DNA from: Elusimicrobia bacterium RIFCSPLOWO2_01_FULL_54_10
GTDB lineage: Bacteria > Elusimicrobiota > Elusimicrobia > 2-02-FULL-39-32
Direction: 5' to 3'
Assembly: GCA_001799975.1 (NCBI GenBank)
Contig: MGUQ01000007.1
Location: forward strand, 1-22,882
DNA: 22,882 bases
A model generated the notes under the pieces. The model ran no database searches. It was not told the origin of the DNA and worked only from the letters and a program-made list of their open reading frames with translations. Numbering within the stretch: the first letter of the stretch is position 1; each line of letters begins with the position of its first letter. Shown here piece after piece: positions 8,448 to 16,347 of this stretch. A program made the translations under genes and the position numbers.

Positions 8448-9318
8448 GAAATCCAATCCCTCCTCACAGGGGATCGACCGGCTTTCCATCGAAGAAGCCG
8501 TTGATCTCATGAACCGGGAGGATGCTGGCATTGCCCCGGCCATCCGCAAGGAATCTAAAAATATTTCGAAAGGCATCCGCCTGATTGTGGAATCCCTCAA
8601 GTCAGGAGGAAAGATTATATTTATCGGTGCGGGCGCCAGCGGCCGTCTGGGAGTCTTGGAATCGGCGGAATTGCCGCCCACATTCAGCACCCCGCCCGTT
8701 CTGGCGCAAGCTATCATGGCAGGGGGCAAAAGATCGGTTTTCAAGTCGAAGGAAGGCGCGGAAGACGATTCTACAAAAGCCAGGACTGAGATCAGGAAAC
8801 GGGCTCGGCGCGGCGATACAGTCATCGGGATAGCGGCAAGCGGAGTAACACCCTTTGCCCAGGCCGGCATGACAGAAGCCAAGCGGCTTGGAGCCAAAAC
8901 CATTTTTGTTACCTGTAATTTGGTTCACATTTCTAAAAACTGCGCGGATGTGGTCATTGCGCCTCAGGTGGGGCCTGAGATCATCACGGGCTCCACGCGC
9001 CTCAAGTCCGGCACGGCGACTAAAATGGTTTTGAACATGCTCACCACCCTTTCCATGGTTCAGATGGGGAAAGTTTATGGAAACCGAATGGTGGACCTGG
9101 CCCCAAGATCGCATAAGTTGCGCGAACGGGGTATCCGCCTGGTCCAGGAATTCACGGGGCTTTCAAGACCAGGCGCCGAGAAAGCCTTTAAAGATGCCAA
9201 GGGCGAAGTGAAAACCGCCATCGTGATGCGAAAAATGAATCTGAAGTTCGAACAGGCAAAAACTCTTTTAAAATCCTCTCAGGGATTTTTGCGGCTGGCT
9301 CTCAATTCATCTAAATGA
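8413..9318 (+). CDS. murQ: N-acetylmuramic acid 6-phosphate etherase MurQ
   Basis: Product of 301 residues, the normal MurQ length. It cleaves the D-lactyl ether of MurNAc-6-P to give GlcNAc-6-P and D-lactate in the cytoplasm. The SIS sugar-phosphate domain is recognisable from IFIGAGASGRLGVLESAELPPTF (about residues 69-91), where Glu86 sits in the catalytic position, and from EGAEDD (about 114-119) with the second conserved Glu. ITGSTRLKSGTATKMVLNMLTT (about 197-218) and GNRMVDLAPRSHKLRERG are also typical. The ATG at 8413 is chosen because MKKIKYQNLLTEKSNPSS is the family's N-terminus; an in-frame ATG at 8368 would only add residues out of the symporter coding region. The stop overlaps the anmK start as ATGA. 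No MurR-type regulator accompanies it. Confidence 0.94.
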   Translation: MKKIKYQNLLTEKSNPSSQGIDRLSIEEAVDLMNREDAGIAPAIRKESKNISKGIRLIVESLKSGGKIIFIGAGASGRLGVLESAELPPTFSTPPVLAQAIMAGGKRSVFKSKEGAEDDSTKARTEIRKRARRGDTVIGIAASGVTPFAQAGMTEAKRLGAKTIFVTCNLVHISKNCADVVIAPQVGPEIITGSTRLKSGTATKMVLNMLTTLSMVQMGKVYGNRMVDLAPRSHKLRERGIRLVQEFTGLSRPGAEKAFKDAKGEVKTAIVMRKMNLKFEQAKTLLKSSQGFLRLALNSSK

Positions 9319-10406
9319 GCGGTCTCGCGCTCGGGATCATGTCCGGCACTTCTGGAGATGGGGTTTCCCTGGCTCTGGCCCGCTTCTCGGCCCGCTCATA
9401 CAGACTCCTCAAGTATAAGACTTACCCTTATCCCAACGATATCGCCAAGACTGTCCTAAATCCCGACTCTCTTTCTGTCTCCGAGCTTTCTTCTCTCAAT
9501 TTCAGACTTGGGAAAATCTATGGAGAGTGCGCAATAAGATTTTTGAAAGAAAACAGGATCCACTCTTCAAAGGTCGCTGTAATCGGCAGTCATGGCCAAA
9601 CACTTCTGCATGCACCCAAGGAAAAAATACCCTCGACTCTTCAGAGCGGGGAGAGTTCAGTCCTCGCGGAAATGACCGGAATTACGGTCGTCTCCAATTT
9701 TAGGGAAAGGGATATCGCTGCGGGCGGCGAGGGGGCACCGCTCATACCGCATTTTGATCTTGAGTTCTTTGGACACGGGAAGACTCGCAGCCTGCTCAAT
9801 CTGGGGGGCATGGCCAATATCACGGTCGTTAAAAACAAACGGATCATTTCTGCCTTTGATACTGGCCCGGGCAATTGTTTAATGGATTATAAAGTAAATC
9901 AGATGACTCGCGGCCGGAAGGGCTACGACAAAAGCGGGGTACGGGCAAAAACGGGAACCATCGATATGGGGCTTGTCCAAAAAATGGCTGCTCACCCTTA
10001 TTTTTTGAGGAAGCCGCCCAAATCCACTGGCCGGGAGATTTTCAATTCTCGTTTCATCCCCAAGCATGCCAACCTGGCCACGCTGACTTACTTTACGGCC
10101 TATACGGTTTGGCGCGCACATCTCGATTTTGTTAAGGAACAGCCTCACGAAATCATCGTGAGCGGAGGCGGAGCTTGCAATGAAACATTGATGGAACATC
10201 TCCAATGCATGTTCAGTCCTACGCCGGTCGTTTCCATAGAGTGCTACGGCATCTCGCCCCAAGCCAAGGAACCTTTGGCCTTTGCGTACTTTGCCTGGCA
10301 GGCGATTAGCGGAAAAATAAACCACGCGCCGCAAGGCACGGGAGCCCGGGGCTCGAGGATCTTGGGTAAGATCACCCCTGGAGCCAATTTTAAAGGAGTC
10401 CGATGA
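9315..10406 (+). CDS. anmK: Anhydro-N-acetylmuramic acid kinase AnmK
   Basis: Product of 363 residues. It opens the 1,6-anhydro ring of anhydro-MurNAc and phosphorylates it, giving MurNAc-6-P for MurQ. Family motifs in order are GIMSGTSGDGVSLAL (residues 7-21; the final Asp of the usual SGTSxDGxD is Ser here), IGSHGQTLLHAP (90-101), FRERDIAAGGEGAPLIPHFD (129-148), LLNLGGMANIT (160-170), AFDTGPGNCLMD (180-191, with Asp182 as the expected catalytic base), PKSTGREIFN, VSGGGACN and GISPQAKEPLAFAYFAW. It overlaps murQ and namZ as ATGA junctions on both sides. AnmK is a hallmark of organisms whose lytic transglycosylases make anhydro-muropeptides, in keeping with a diderm. Confidence 0.95.
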   Translation: MSGLALGIMSGTSGDGVSLALARFSARSYRLLKYKTYPYPNDIAKTVLNPDSLSVSELSSLNFRLGKIYGECAIRFLKENRIHSSKVAVIGSHGQTLLHAPKEKIPSTLQSGESSVLAEMTGITVVSNFRERDIAAGGEGAPLIPHFDLEFFGHGKTRSLLNLGGMANITVVKNKRIISAFDTGPGNCLMDYKVNQMTRGRKGYDKSGVRAKTGTIDMGLVQKMAAHPYFLRKPPKSTGREIFNSRFIPKHANLATLTYFTAYTVWRAHLDFVKEQPHEIIVSGGGACNETLMEHLQCMFSPTPVVSIECYGISPQAKEPLAFAYFAWQAISGKINHAPQGTGARGSRILGKITPGANFKGVR

Positions 10407-11632
10407 AACGAGCCATCTTCATTTCCGTTCTCATGCTTTCAAGCCAAGCCCTCTGGGCCAAGGTAATGCTTGGCATTGATGTCCTCGAAAAAAATAAATT
10501 TGATCTCCTGGAGGGGAAATCCGTGGGTCTTATCACCAACCACACGGGAGTCAACGGCCAGGGGAAATCCACGATCGATATTTTATCCAAGGCTCCGGGA
10601 GTTAAATTGGTAAAACTTTTTTCTCCGGAGCATGGAATCAGGGGAGACGCTCTGCATGGCCAGACGGTGGTGGATGGGAAAGATCCCGTGAGCGGGCTTT
10701 CCGTGCTCAGCCTCTATGGCAGGACGCAAAGGCCGACGCCAGAGATGCTCAATGGAATTGATGTTTTGGTCTTTGACATTCAAGACATCGGCACACGCTT
10801 CTATACCTACACCACTACTCTGGCCTATGCCTTGGAGGAAGCGGCCAAGGCCGGGATTGAATTCATCGTCTTGGATCGGCCCAACCCCATTACGGGTTCC
10901 ATTGTGGAAGGCGAGCCTCTGGACGATTCCATCAATCACTTTACGGCCTATCTCCGGGTGCCCGTGCGGCACGGCATGACGGTGGGCGAGCTGGCCAATT
11001 GGCATTGCAAAACGAAAGGGTTGAAGGTTAAACTCACAGTGGTGATGATGCAAGGCTGGCAGCGCGAAATGTGGTGGGAAAACACGGGCTTAAAATTCCG
11101 CCCGACCTCGCCCAATATTCGCACTGTGACGGCGGCAACGCTTTATCCCGGGATCGGAGGCTTTGAGGCTACCAATCTTTCCGTGGGGCGCGGCACGTCT
11201 CGTCCCTTTGAGGTCTTTGGCGCCCCATGGCTCAACGCCAAGGTCCTGGTTTCCCGCTTAAGCTTCTTCCGCACGCCCGGATTTGAATTTCAATCCGCAG
11301 ATTTTAAGCCCAAATCTGATCTCTATGCGGGCGAGGAATGCCAGGGTATCAAGGTGATTTTGAAGGACAGAGAAGCGGCCCGTCCTGTGGATCTTTTTGT
11401 TGTGATCTTCACCGCGCTTCAGGAGCTTCACCCCAAGAAATTCAAAGCGAGGTGGGATGAGATGCCCCGCATCACAGGATCCGACCGCTTTGAGGACATG
11501 CTGGAGAGGGGACAGTCGGCAGAAACCATCAACACTCAATGGCGGGATGAAGCACAGAAGTTTATCGAGAAAAGAAAGGAATATCTTCTTTACGGCGTCG
11601 ACGATGAAGAGGAAGAAGTAGTAACTGAGTAG
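10403..11632 (+). CDS. namZ: Exported exo-beta-N-acetylmuramidase NamZ (DUF1343)
   Basis: Product of 409 residues. NamZ, the former DUF1343/YbbC family, releases MurNAc from the non-reducing end of murein fragments. The first 19 residues form a signal peptide (positive MKR, hydrophobic stretch, ALWA cleavage site), so the enzyme should be periplasmic or secreted. Family motifs are VGLITNHTGV (41-50), KLFSPEHGIRGDALHG (71-86, with Glu76 a likely catalytic residue), FDIQDIGTRFYTYTTTLAYALEEA, LDRPNPITG, RHGMTVGELA, FRPTSPNI, and NLSVGRGTSRPFEVFGAPW. The start overlaps the anmK stop as ATGA and is preceded by a strong AAAGGAG site. It ends an operon with the symporter, murQ and anmK. The stop lies only five bases from the end of the convergent dapL. 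The C-terminus is rich in Asp and Glu. Confidence 0.92.
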   Translation: MKRAIFISVLMLSSQALWAKVMLGIDVLEKNKFDLLEGKSVGLITNHTGVNGQGKSTIDILSKAPGVKLVKLFSPEHGIRGDALHGQTVVDGKDPVSGLSVLSLYGRTQRPTPEMLNGIDVLVFDIQDIGTRFYTYTTTLAYALEEAAKAGIEFIVLDRPNPITGSIVEGEPLDDSINHFTAYLRVPVRHGMTVGELANWHCKTKGLKVKLTVVMMQGWQREMWWENTGLKFRPTSPNIRTVTAATLYPGIGGFEATNLSVGRGTSRPFEVFGAPWLNAKVLVSRLSFFRTPGFEFQSADFKPKSDLYAGEECQGIKVILKDREAARPVDLFVVIFTALQELHPKKFKARWDEMPRITGSDRFEDMLERGQSAETINTQWRDEAQKFIEKRKEYLLYGVDDEEEEVVTE

Positions 11633-11637
11633 TTAGA

Positions 11638-12801
11638 TTACCAGAGGATTTTGGCGAGGCGCTCCAGAGCGGCAGCAATGCGCTCTTTGGGGACGGTCAA
11701 GGCAAAGCGGATGTAACCTTCCCCGTGCTTGCCGAGTGCAGAGCCCGGAATAGTGACGAGAGACGCTTCTTCAATCAATTTTTCTACAGTTTCAACTGAC
11801 GAATATCCTTTCGGAGTCTGCACCCAGACATAAAATGAAGCTTCTGGTACACTCAGCTTCCATCCTAATTTTTCCAGCCCCCCGCAAAGCAAATCCCGCC
11901 GTTCCTTGTAGAGTTGCCGCATATCAGAAACACAAGTTTGCGGGCCATTGAGGGCAGCTACGCCCGCCATCTGAACGGCTTCAAAAGCCCCAGAATCAAA
12001 ATTCTCCTTTGTTTTGCCCAATGCGCTGACAATTTCCGCGTTGCCGCAGAACCAACCCAGGCGCCAACCCGTCATGTTGTAGGTTTTGGAGAATGAATGA
12101 TATTCCACGCCCACATCCGCTGCACCCGGAACGGACAGAAATGAGATGGGGGGTTTCCCAAAATAGATCTCGGAATAGGCCGCGTCGTGTAAAATGACGA
12201 ACTTGTATTTCTTTGCCAGGCGGATTGCCTTTGCAAAGAACGCTTCGTCCGCCACAGCTGCCGTAGGGTTGCTGGGGGAATTTAAGAAAAGGATTTTGGT
12301 TTTCTTTAAAATAGATGCAGGAACTGCGTCCAAGTCAGGGAGAAATCCGTTCTTGTCTTTGAGCGGAAGCGCATAGGGCTTGCCGTCTGTAAAAACGGTG
12401 CTTGTGAAATAAACCGGATAGCCCGGGTTGGGCATGAGCACGATGTCGCCCGGGTTGACCAGCGCCAGGTGCGCATGCGAAATGCCGTCCTTGGAGCCGA
12501 TACAGGCGCGAATTTGCGTGTCGGGATTTAAGCTCACATGGAACCGCGAATCCATCCACTTGGCCACTGCTTTGCGGAAATCCGCCAGTCCGGCATCGAA
12601 AGGATAGTGATGGAACTTGGGGTTGTCCAGAGCGGCCTTGGCCGCTTCCACAATATGTTTGGGCGTGGGCTGATCAGGATCTCCCACTCCGAAGGAAATG
12701 ACATCTTTGCCCTCTGCGATGGCTTTCTTCTTCTTCCGGTCGATTTCGGCGAACGGATAGGGTGGAAGTTTCGCAAACCTGCGGCTGAAATTAAGACCCA
12801 T
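11638..12801 (-). CDS. dapL: LL-diaminopimelate aminotransferase (DapL-type, PLP class I)
   Basis: Product of 387 residues. Converts tetrahydrodipicolinate directly to LL-2,6-diaminopimelate with glutamate as amino donor, bypassing DapD, DapC and DapE. N-terminal FSRRFAKLPPYPFAEIDR and VISFGVGDPDQPTPKHIVEA are typical of DapL. PLP-site features include Asn in NSPSNPTAAV (174-183), Asp and Tyr in HDAAYSEIYF (205-214) and the Schiff-base Lys239 in HSFSKTYNMTGWRLGW. The nearby dapA, dapB, dapF and lysA support this assignment over a general aspartate aminotransferase. The frame is open upstream to 12930, but MGLNFSRRF at 12801 is the family start and has AAGGGG about ten bases upstream. It overlaps the two-TM gene by eleven bases and is the last gene of the operon. 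Confidence 0.9.
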   Translation of the reverse strand: MGLNFSRRFAKLPPYPFAEIDRKKKKAIAEGKDVISFGVGDPDQPTPKHIVEAAKAALDNPKFHHYPFDAGLADFRKAVAKWMDSRFHVSLNPDTQIRACIGSKDGISHAHLALVNPGDIVLMPNPGYPVYFTSTVFTDGKPYALPLKDKNGFLPDLDAVPASILKKTKILFLNSPSNPTAAVADEAFFAKAIRLAKKYKFVILHDAAYSEIYFGKPPISFLSVPGAADVGVEYHSFSKTYNMTGWRLGWFCGNAEIVSALGKTKENFDSGAFEAVQMAGVAALNGPQTCVSDMRQLYKERRDLLCGGLEKLGWKLSVPEASFYVWVQTPKGYSSVETVEKLIEEASLVTIPGSALGKHGEGYIRFALTVPKERIAAALERLAKILW

Positions 12802-13165
12802 GGAATTTTTTCCCCTTGAACAGGACCCACCATATGCCCCAAATGAGCGCGATCGTGAGGATAAAAGCAATGGAATTTCCGATGAACCCCTCAAAAATTC
12901 CCATTTCATAGGGATACCCCACCCAGCCAAAATCAGAGAGTGTTTTGCCGGTGAAAAGAACCTGCAGGGCCGGCATCACTTTGGCGAAAAAACCGCCCTC
13001 AAAAACCAGCAGGGTCCAGAGAAGCCAAAACAGGGCGCCAACGGAAAAAATGACGATCACGACCATGGCCGCCAAATGGACGGGATCATAAATGGGTTCA
13101 TTGGCATTATCTTCGTCAGAGAAAAATCCCAGAAGAGTTTTCCAAAGATGTTTGATGGAGGTCAT
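12791..13165 (-). CDS. Unknown small membrane protein with two transmembrane segments in the dap operon
   Basis: I do not recognise this 124-residue protein. It begins with a polar, acidic segment (SDEDNANEPIYD, about 16-27). A transmembrane segment follows at about 31-53 (HLAAMVVIVIFSVGALFWLLW), then a loop rich in aromatic residues and glycine (GWVGYPYEMGIFEGFIGN, about 80-97) and a second transmembrane segment at about 97-114 ending in the basic tail FKGKKFHGS. There is no signal peptide other than the first membrane segment and no cysteine or enzyme motif. It overlaps the FAH gene as ATGA and runs eleven bases into dapL, so it is surely translated with the lysine genes. The reading frame is real by its coupling, hydrophobic pattern and the absence of a better frame. 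A role in membrane transport or anchoring is possible but unsupported. Confidence 0.75.
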   Translation of the reverse strand: MTSIKHLWKTLLGFFSDEDNANEPIYDPVHLAAMVVIVIFSVGALFWLLWTLLVFEGGFFAKVMPALQVLFTGKTLSDFGWVGYPYEMGIFEGFIGNSIAFILTIALIWGIWWVLFKGKKFHGS

Positions 13166-13923
13166 GAACTTTTTACAACGGTGTTTCTCAAAACGCCGAT
13201 GCCTTCAATGCTTACATCCACCATGTCTCCCGGCTGCATGGGGCCGATGCCGGGCGGAGTGCCGGTGGTGATCACGTCGCCAGGCTCGAGCGTCATGATC
13301 TGCGAAATATATGAAACCAAATGCGGAACGTTGAAAATCATGTCCGAGGTGTTTCCTTTTTGCTTCAGGTGGCCGTTCAAGTAGCACTCAATCGTGAGTT
13401 TTGACGGGTCTAAGTCCGTCACAATCCAGGGGCCGATGGGACAGAAAGTATCAAATCCTTTGGCCCGAATCCACTGGCTGTCTTTTCTTTGCAGGTCGCG
13501 GGCTGTGACATCGTTGCAGCAGGTGTAGCCCAGAACATAATCCAGGGCATGGTCTTTGGACACATTTTTTGCGGTTTTCCCGATGACCAGGGCCAGTTCC
13601 GCCTCATGGTCCACCTGGGAGGACATGGCGGGATATTGAATGGCATCCTGCGAGCCGATGACGGCGGACGGCGGTTTCATGAAGAACAACGGTTCGGGCG
13701 GCAGTTCGCGTCCCATTTCCTGGGCGTGAGCCTTGTAGTTGACGCCCACGGCGATGATCTTGCCTGGATGAACGGGCGCGAGGAGCCGGACACCGGCAAG
13801 AGGGATCGGATCATCTTCCGTTTCGTAAGTTCCAAATGGATTTGGGGAAATGGGGGTGATGTGGTGGCGGTCCACGATGCCGTATTGAGGCTCGCCGTGT
13901 TGCTCAAAGCGGACGAAGATCAT
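13162..13923 (-). CDS. Fumarylacetoacetate hydrolase (FAH) family protein
   Basis: Product of 253 residues, the size of the YcgM-like FAH enzymes. Members of this family are metal-dependent hydrolases, decarboxylases or isomerases of 2-keto acids such as acylpyruvates and oxaloacetate. The metal ligands are visible as Glu107 and Glu109 in VDHEAELALVIGK and Asp138 in TCCNDVTARDLQ. Other family motifs are KIIAVGVNYKAHAQEMG, FMKPPSAVIG, KGFDTFCPIGPW and GDVITTGTPPGIGPMQPGD. The ATG at 13923 is chosen since it overlaps the dapB stop as ATGA and gives the usual MIFVRFEQ start; the frame is open to 13977. It sits between dapB and dapL. Its substrate is unknown. Removal of a reactive keto-acid by-product of the dapA or dapL reactions is speculative. 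Confidence 0.88.
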   Translation of the reverse strand: MIFVRFEQHGEPQYGIVDRHHITPISPNPFGTYETEDDPIPLAGVRLLAPVHPGKIIAVGVNYKAHAQEMGRELPPEPLFFMKPPSAVIGSQDAIQYPAMSSQVDHEAELALVIGKTAKNVSKDHALDYVLGYTCCNDVTARDLQRKDSQWIRAKGFDTFCPIGPWIVTDLDPSKLTIECYLNGHLKQKGNTSDMIFNVPHLVSYISQIMTLEPGDVITTGTPPGIGPMQPGDMVDVSIEGIGVLRNTVVKSS

Positions 13924-14627
13924 CCCCAGAGGACATCTTTCATGGTGTAAAGACCCGGCTTTTTGCCAGCAACCCACTTGGCGGCGGCCAGAGCACCGGC
14001 GGCAAAGGCGTCCCGCGAATGGGCGATGTGTTTGAGCTCGAGTTGCTCTCCGCCCGTTGAGAGGGTCACCGTGTGCTCGCCAACGACCTCGCCTTCCCGG
14101 ATGGATTTGATCTCAACTTTGTGCGGGATCTGCTCAGCCAATGCCAGGGCGGTCCCGGAAGGGGCGTCCTTTTTATGGACATGGTGCGTCTCGGATATGT
14201 CAATCTTATAACCCCCCAAGATTTTGGCCGCTTCATTCACCAGGCGGAGCATCAGGTTCACGCCCAGGCTCATGTTGGGGGAGAAAACAATGGACATCTT
14301 CTTTGAAAAATCCTTGATCCAGCCTTTTTCCTTATCGGAAAAGCCCGTGGTGCCGATCACAACGCCCGTGTTCTTCCAGCCAGAGAGGATTTCGAGATTG
14401 GCGATGGTTGCCGCAGGGATGGTAAAGTCGATGGCGGCCTGCGCGCGGCCTTTCAGGGCCTGCAAGTCTGAAGTGATGGGAACGCCGCCGGGCGTCTTCT
14501 TGCCAAGAGCGGCGTGCTTGGCGGATTCCAATGCGCCGACAACATCCAATGATTTATCTTTGGCGGCGAGACCGAGGATTTGCGAGCCCATGCGACCCGA
14601 GGCTCCCAATACGATTATTTTGGTCAT
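13920..14627 (-). CDS. dapB: 4-hydroxy-tetrahydrodipicolinate reductase DapB
   Basis: Product of 235 residues, slightly shorter than E. coli DapB. Reduces hydroxy-tetrahydrodipicolinate to tetrahydrodipicolinate with NAD(P)H. The Rossmann nucleotide site is IIVLGASGRMGSQI (4-17). IDFTIPAA and VVIGTTGFSDKE follow, and SPNMSLGVNLMLRL marks the hinge. The catalytic and substrate region ISETHHVHKKDAPSGTALALA contains the His pair, the catalytic Lys and the Gly-Thr pair. GEHTVTLSTGGEQLELKH is the C-terminal substrate-domain signature. It is joined to dapA and to the FAH gene by ATGA overlaps. Confidence 0.95.
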   Translation of the reverse strand: MTKIIVLGASGRMGSQILGLAAKDKSLDVVGALESAKHAALGKKTPGGVPITSDLQALKGRAQAAIDFTIPAATIANLEILSGWKNTGVVIGTTGFSDKEKGWIKDFSKKMSIVFSPNMSLGVNLMLRLVNEAAKILGGYKIDISETHHVHKKDAPSGTALALAEQIPHKVEIKSIREGEVVGEHTVTLSTGGEQLELKHIAHSRDAFAAGALAAAKWVAGKKPGLYTMKDVLWG

Positions 14628-15514
14628 CGCGCTTTTCTTAGCCCGTATGTCTTGATGGCGCGCAGAAGCAGCGCCTTATTCTCCGGTCTTAATTGGCACA
14701 TGGGGAGGCGCATTTCTCCCGAGCACAACTTCAAATGTTCCATGGCGGTTTTGACAGGCGCGGGATTGGTCTCCACAAAAAGCGCGCGCACAAGAGGGAA
14801 TGCCTTGGAAGCAAGGCGGCGGGCCTTGGCCCAATCTCCGCCGAGCGCGGAGGTGCAAAGCTCCTGCACATCCTTGGGGGCGATATTGGCCAGAACCGAA
14901 ATGACGCCCCGGCCGCCCACGGCCAGCACGGGAAGCGTGAGAGAATCATCACCGGAAAGTAGCGTGAAGTCCTTGCGCGAGGCAAACAGATGGGCCACTT
15001 CAGAAATCTGCTCCAAGTTGCCTGAAGATTCCTTCACCCCCGCGATGTTTCTGTTTGCGGCCGCAATGCGCGCCAACGTTGCGGGCAGTAAATTCACTCC
15101 CGTGCGGCTTGGGATGTTGTAGATGAATAGGGGCAGGGAAACGGCTTGGGCCACTGCCGTGAAATGCTGAACCATGCCTTCTTGAGAGGGCTTGTTGTAA
15201 TAAGGCACGATCACGAGCGCCGCGTCCGCCCCGGCCGCCTTGGCGCGCCGCGTGAGCGAAACAGTTTCAGTAGTGGAATTGGAACCGGTGCCGGCAATCA
15301 CGGGAATGCGCCCCCGGGAAGCGCGCACCACCACTTCCACAACGCGGATGTGCTCCGCGTGCGATAGGGTAGCGGATTCCCCTGTGGATCCGCAGGGAAC
15401 GATGGCGGAAGTCCCCGCCTTCACATGAAAATCCACAAGCTCGCGGAGCTTGGATTCATCTACGCGGCCGTTCTTGAATGGGGTGACTAAAGCGACGCAC
15501 GAGCCCTTAAACAT
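14624..15514 (-). CDS. dapA: 4-hydroxy-tetrahydrodipicolinate synthase DapA
   Basis: Product of 296 residues, normal length. Condenses pyruvate with aspartate semialdehyde, the committed step to DAP and lysine. It is a TIM barrel of the class I aldolase family. CGSTGESATLSHAEH (41-55) holds the hydroxyl-bearing active-site residues, YNIPSRTGVNL (132-142) holds Tyr132 and Arg137, and AGVKESSGNL (158-167) holds the Schiff-base Lys161. GDDSLTLPVLAVGGRGVISV follows. The ATG at 15514 shares one base with the dapF stop (TAATG) and is preceded by GGGGAGG, a strong ribosome site. dapB follows with an ATGA overlap. Confidence 0.95.
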   Translation of the reverse strand: MFKGSCVALVTPFKNGRVDESKLRELVDFHVKAGTSAIVPCGSTGESATLSHAEHIRVVEVVVRASRGRIPVIAGTGSNSTTETVSLTRRAKAAGADAALVIVPYYNKPSQEGMVQHFTAVAQAVSLPLFIYNIPSRTGVNLLPATLARIAAANRNIAGVKESSGNLEQISEVAHLFASRKDFTLLSGDDSLTLPVLAVGGRGVISVLANIAPKDVQELCTSALGGDWAKARRLASKAFPLVRALFVETNPAPVKTAMEHLKLCSGEMRLPMCQLRPENKALLLRAIKTYGLRKAR

Positions 15515-16347
15515 TAAATTTCAACCTCCCCGTGGAAGGACACCGTGGCCGGGCCTTCCAGAAAAACGTCCGTCACCGCGCGGCGTTGGCCGGCTTCCTC
15601 AATGTGAAAATAAACCCGCAGGGTCTCGCCTCCGTGCGTCAGGCAGTCCACCGGAGAGGTCACGAGCTTCTTGACCCCGCAGATGATGGCCGAAGCCGTC
15701 ACTCCGGTGCCGCAAGCCAGGGTCTCATTCTCCACGCCGCGTTCATAGGTGCGCACGATCAAATGTGTTTCATCCACATGCTGGACAAAGTTGACGTTAG
15801 TTCCCGCCGGAGAAAATTCCTTGAGATAACGGATTTTTTTACCAAGTTCAGGCACGGTAATTTTTTCAATATCCGTCACCAGCACCACCGTGTGCGGTAC
15901 GCCGGTGTTAATGGAAGAAATATTCAATTCCTTCTGTTCTTCAAGCTTGATGGAAAAATCAAGGCGCATGTCCTTAGGGGTTCCCAGGTTCACCTTGACA
16001 GAATTCTCGCTCACTTCGCCCGTAATCAGCCCCGCGTCGGTCTGAAACTTCATTTTGGACGGGGTGGCCTTGAGGATATGGGCAAAACGGGCGATGCAGC
16101 GCGCTCCGTTGCCGCACATCTCTGCGCGTGAACCGTCCGCATTGAAATAGACCATGCGGAAATCCGCCGTAGGCTCATCTTCCAGAACGAGCAGGCCGTC
16201 GGCCCCGATGGAAAATTTCCTGTGGCAGACCTTTTTGGCCAATGCGGAATAGTCCGCAGGAAGCACCTTCTTGCGGTTGTCGAAGAGCACGAAGTCGTTG
16301 CCGCCTCCGCTCATCTTGTAAAATGGGAATGCGCTATTTTTCGCCAC
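15514..16347 (-). CDS. dapF: Diaminopimelate epimerase DapF
   Basis: Product of 277 residues, normal length. Converts LL-DAP to meso-DAP without a cofactor, using two cysteines. Cys78 in EMCGNGARCIARF and Cys212 in NETLACGTGVTAS are the acid/base pair, each in one half of the pseudo-symmetric fold. FYKMSGGGNDFVLFDNR (9-25) and INTGVPHTVV (146-155) are typical. The start is GTG at 16347, supported by GGAGGA at 16361-16356 eight bases upstream, and it overlaps the end of lysA by fourteen bases. The protein supplies meso-DAP both to LysA and to the murein peptide stem. Confidence 0.95.
   Translation of the reverse strand: MAKNSAFPFYKMSGGGNDFVLFDNRKKVLPADYSALAKKVCHRKFSIGADGLLVLEDEPTADFRMVYFNADGSRAEMCGNGARCIARFAHILKATPSKMKFQTDAGLITGEVSENSVKVNLGTPKDMRLDFSIKLEEQKELNISSINTGVPHTVVLVTDIEKITVPELGKKIRYLKEFSPAGTNVNFVQHVDETHLIVRTYERGVENETLACGTGVTASAIICGVKKLVTSPVDCLTHGGETLRVYFHIEEAGQRRAVTDVFLEGPATVSFHGEVEI

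Noticed and set aside
12802..12930. Extended start of the DapL frame
   Set aside because: The extra residues are Ser/Arg-rich, lie over the two-TM gene and precede the family-typical MGLNFSRRF start with its own ribosome site.
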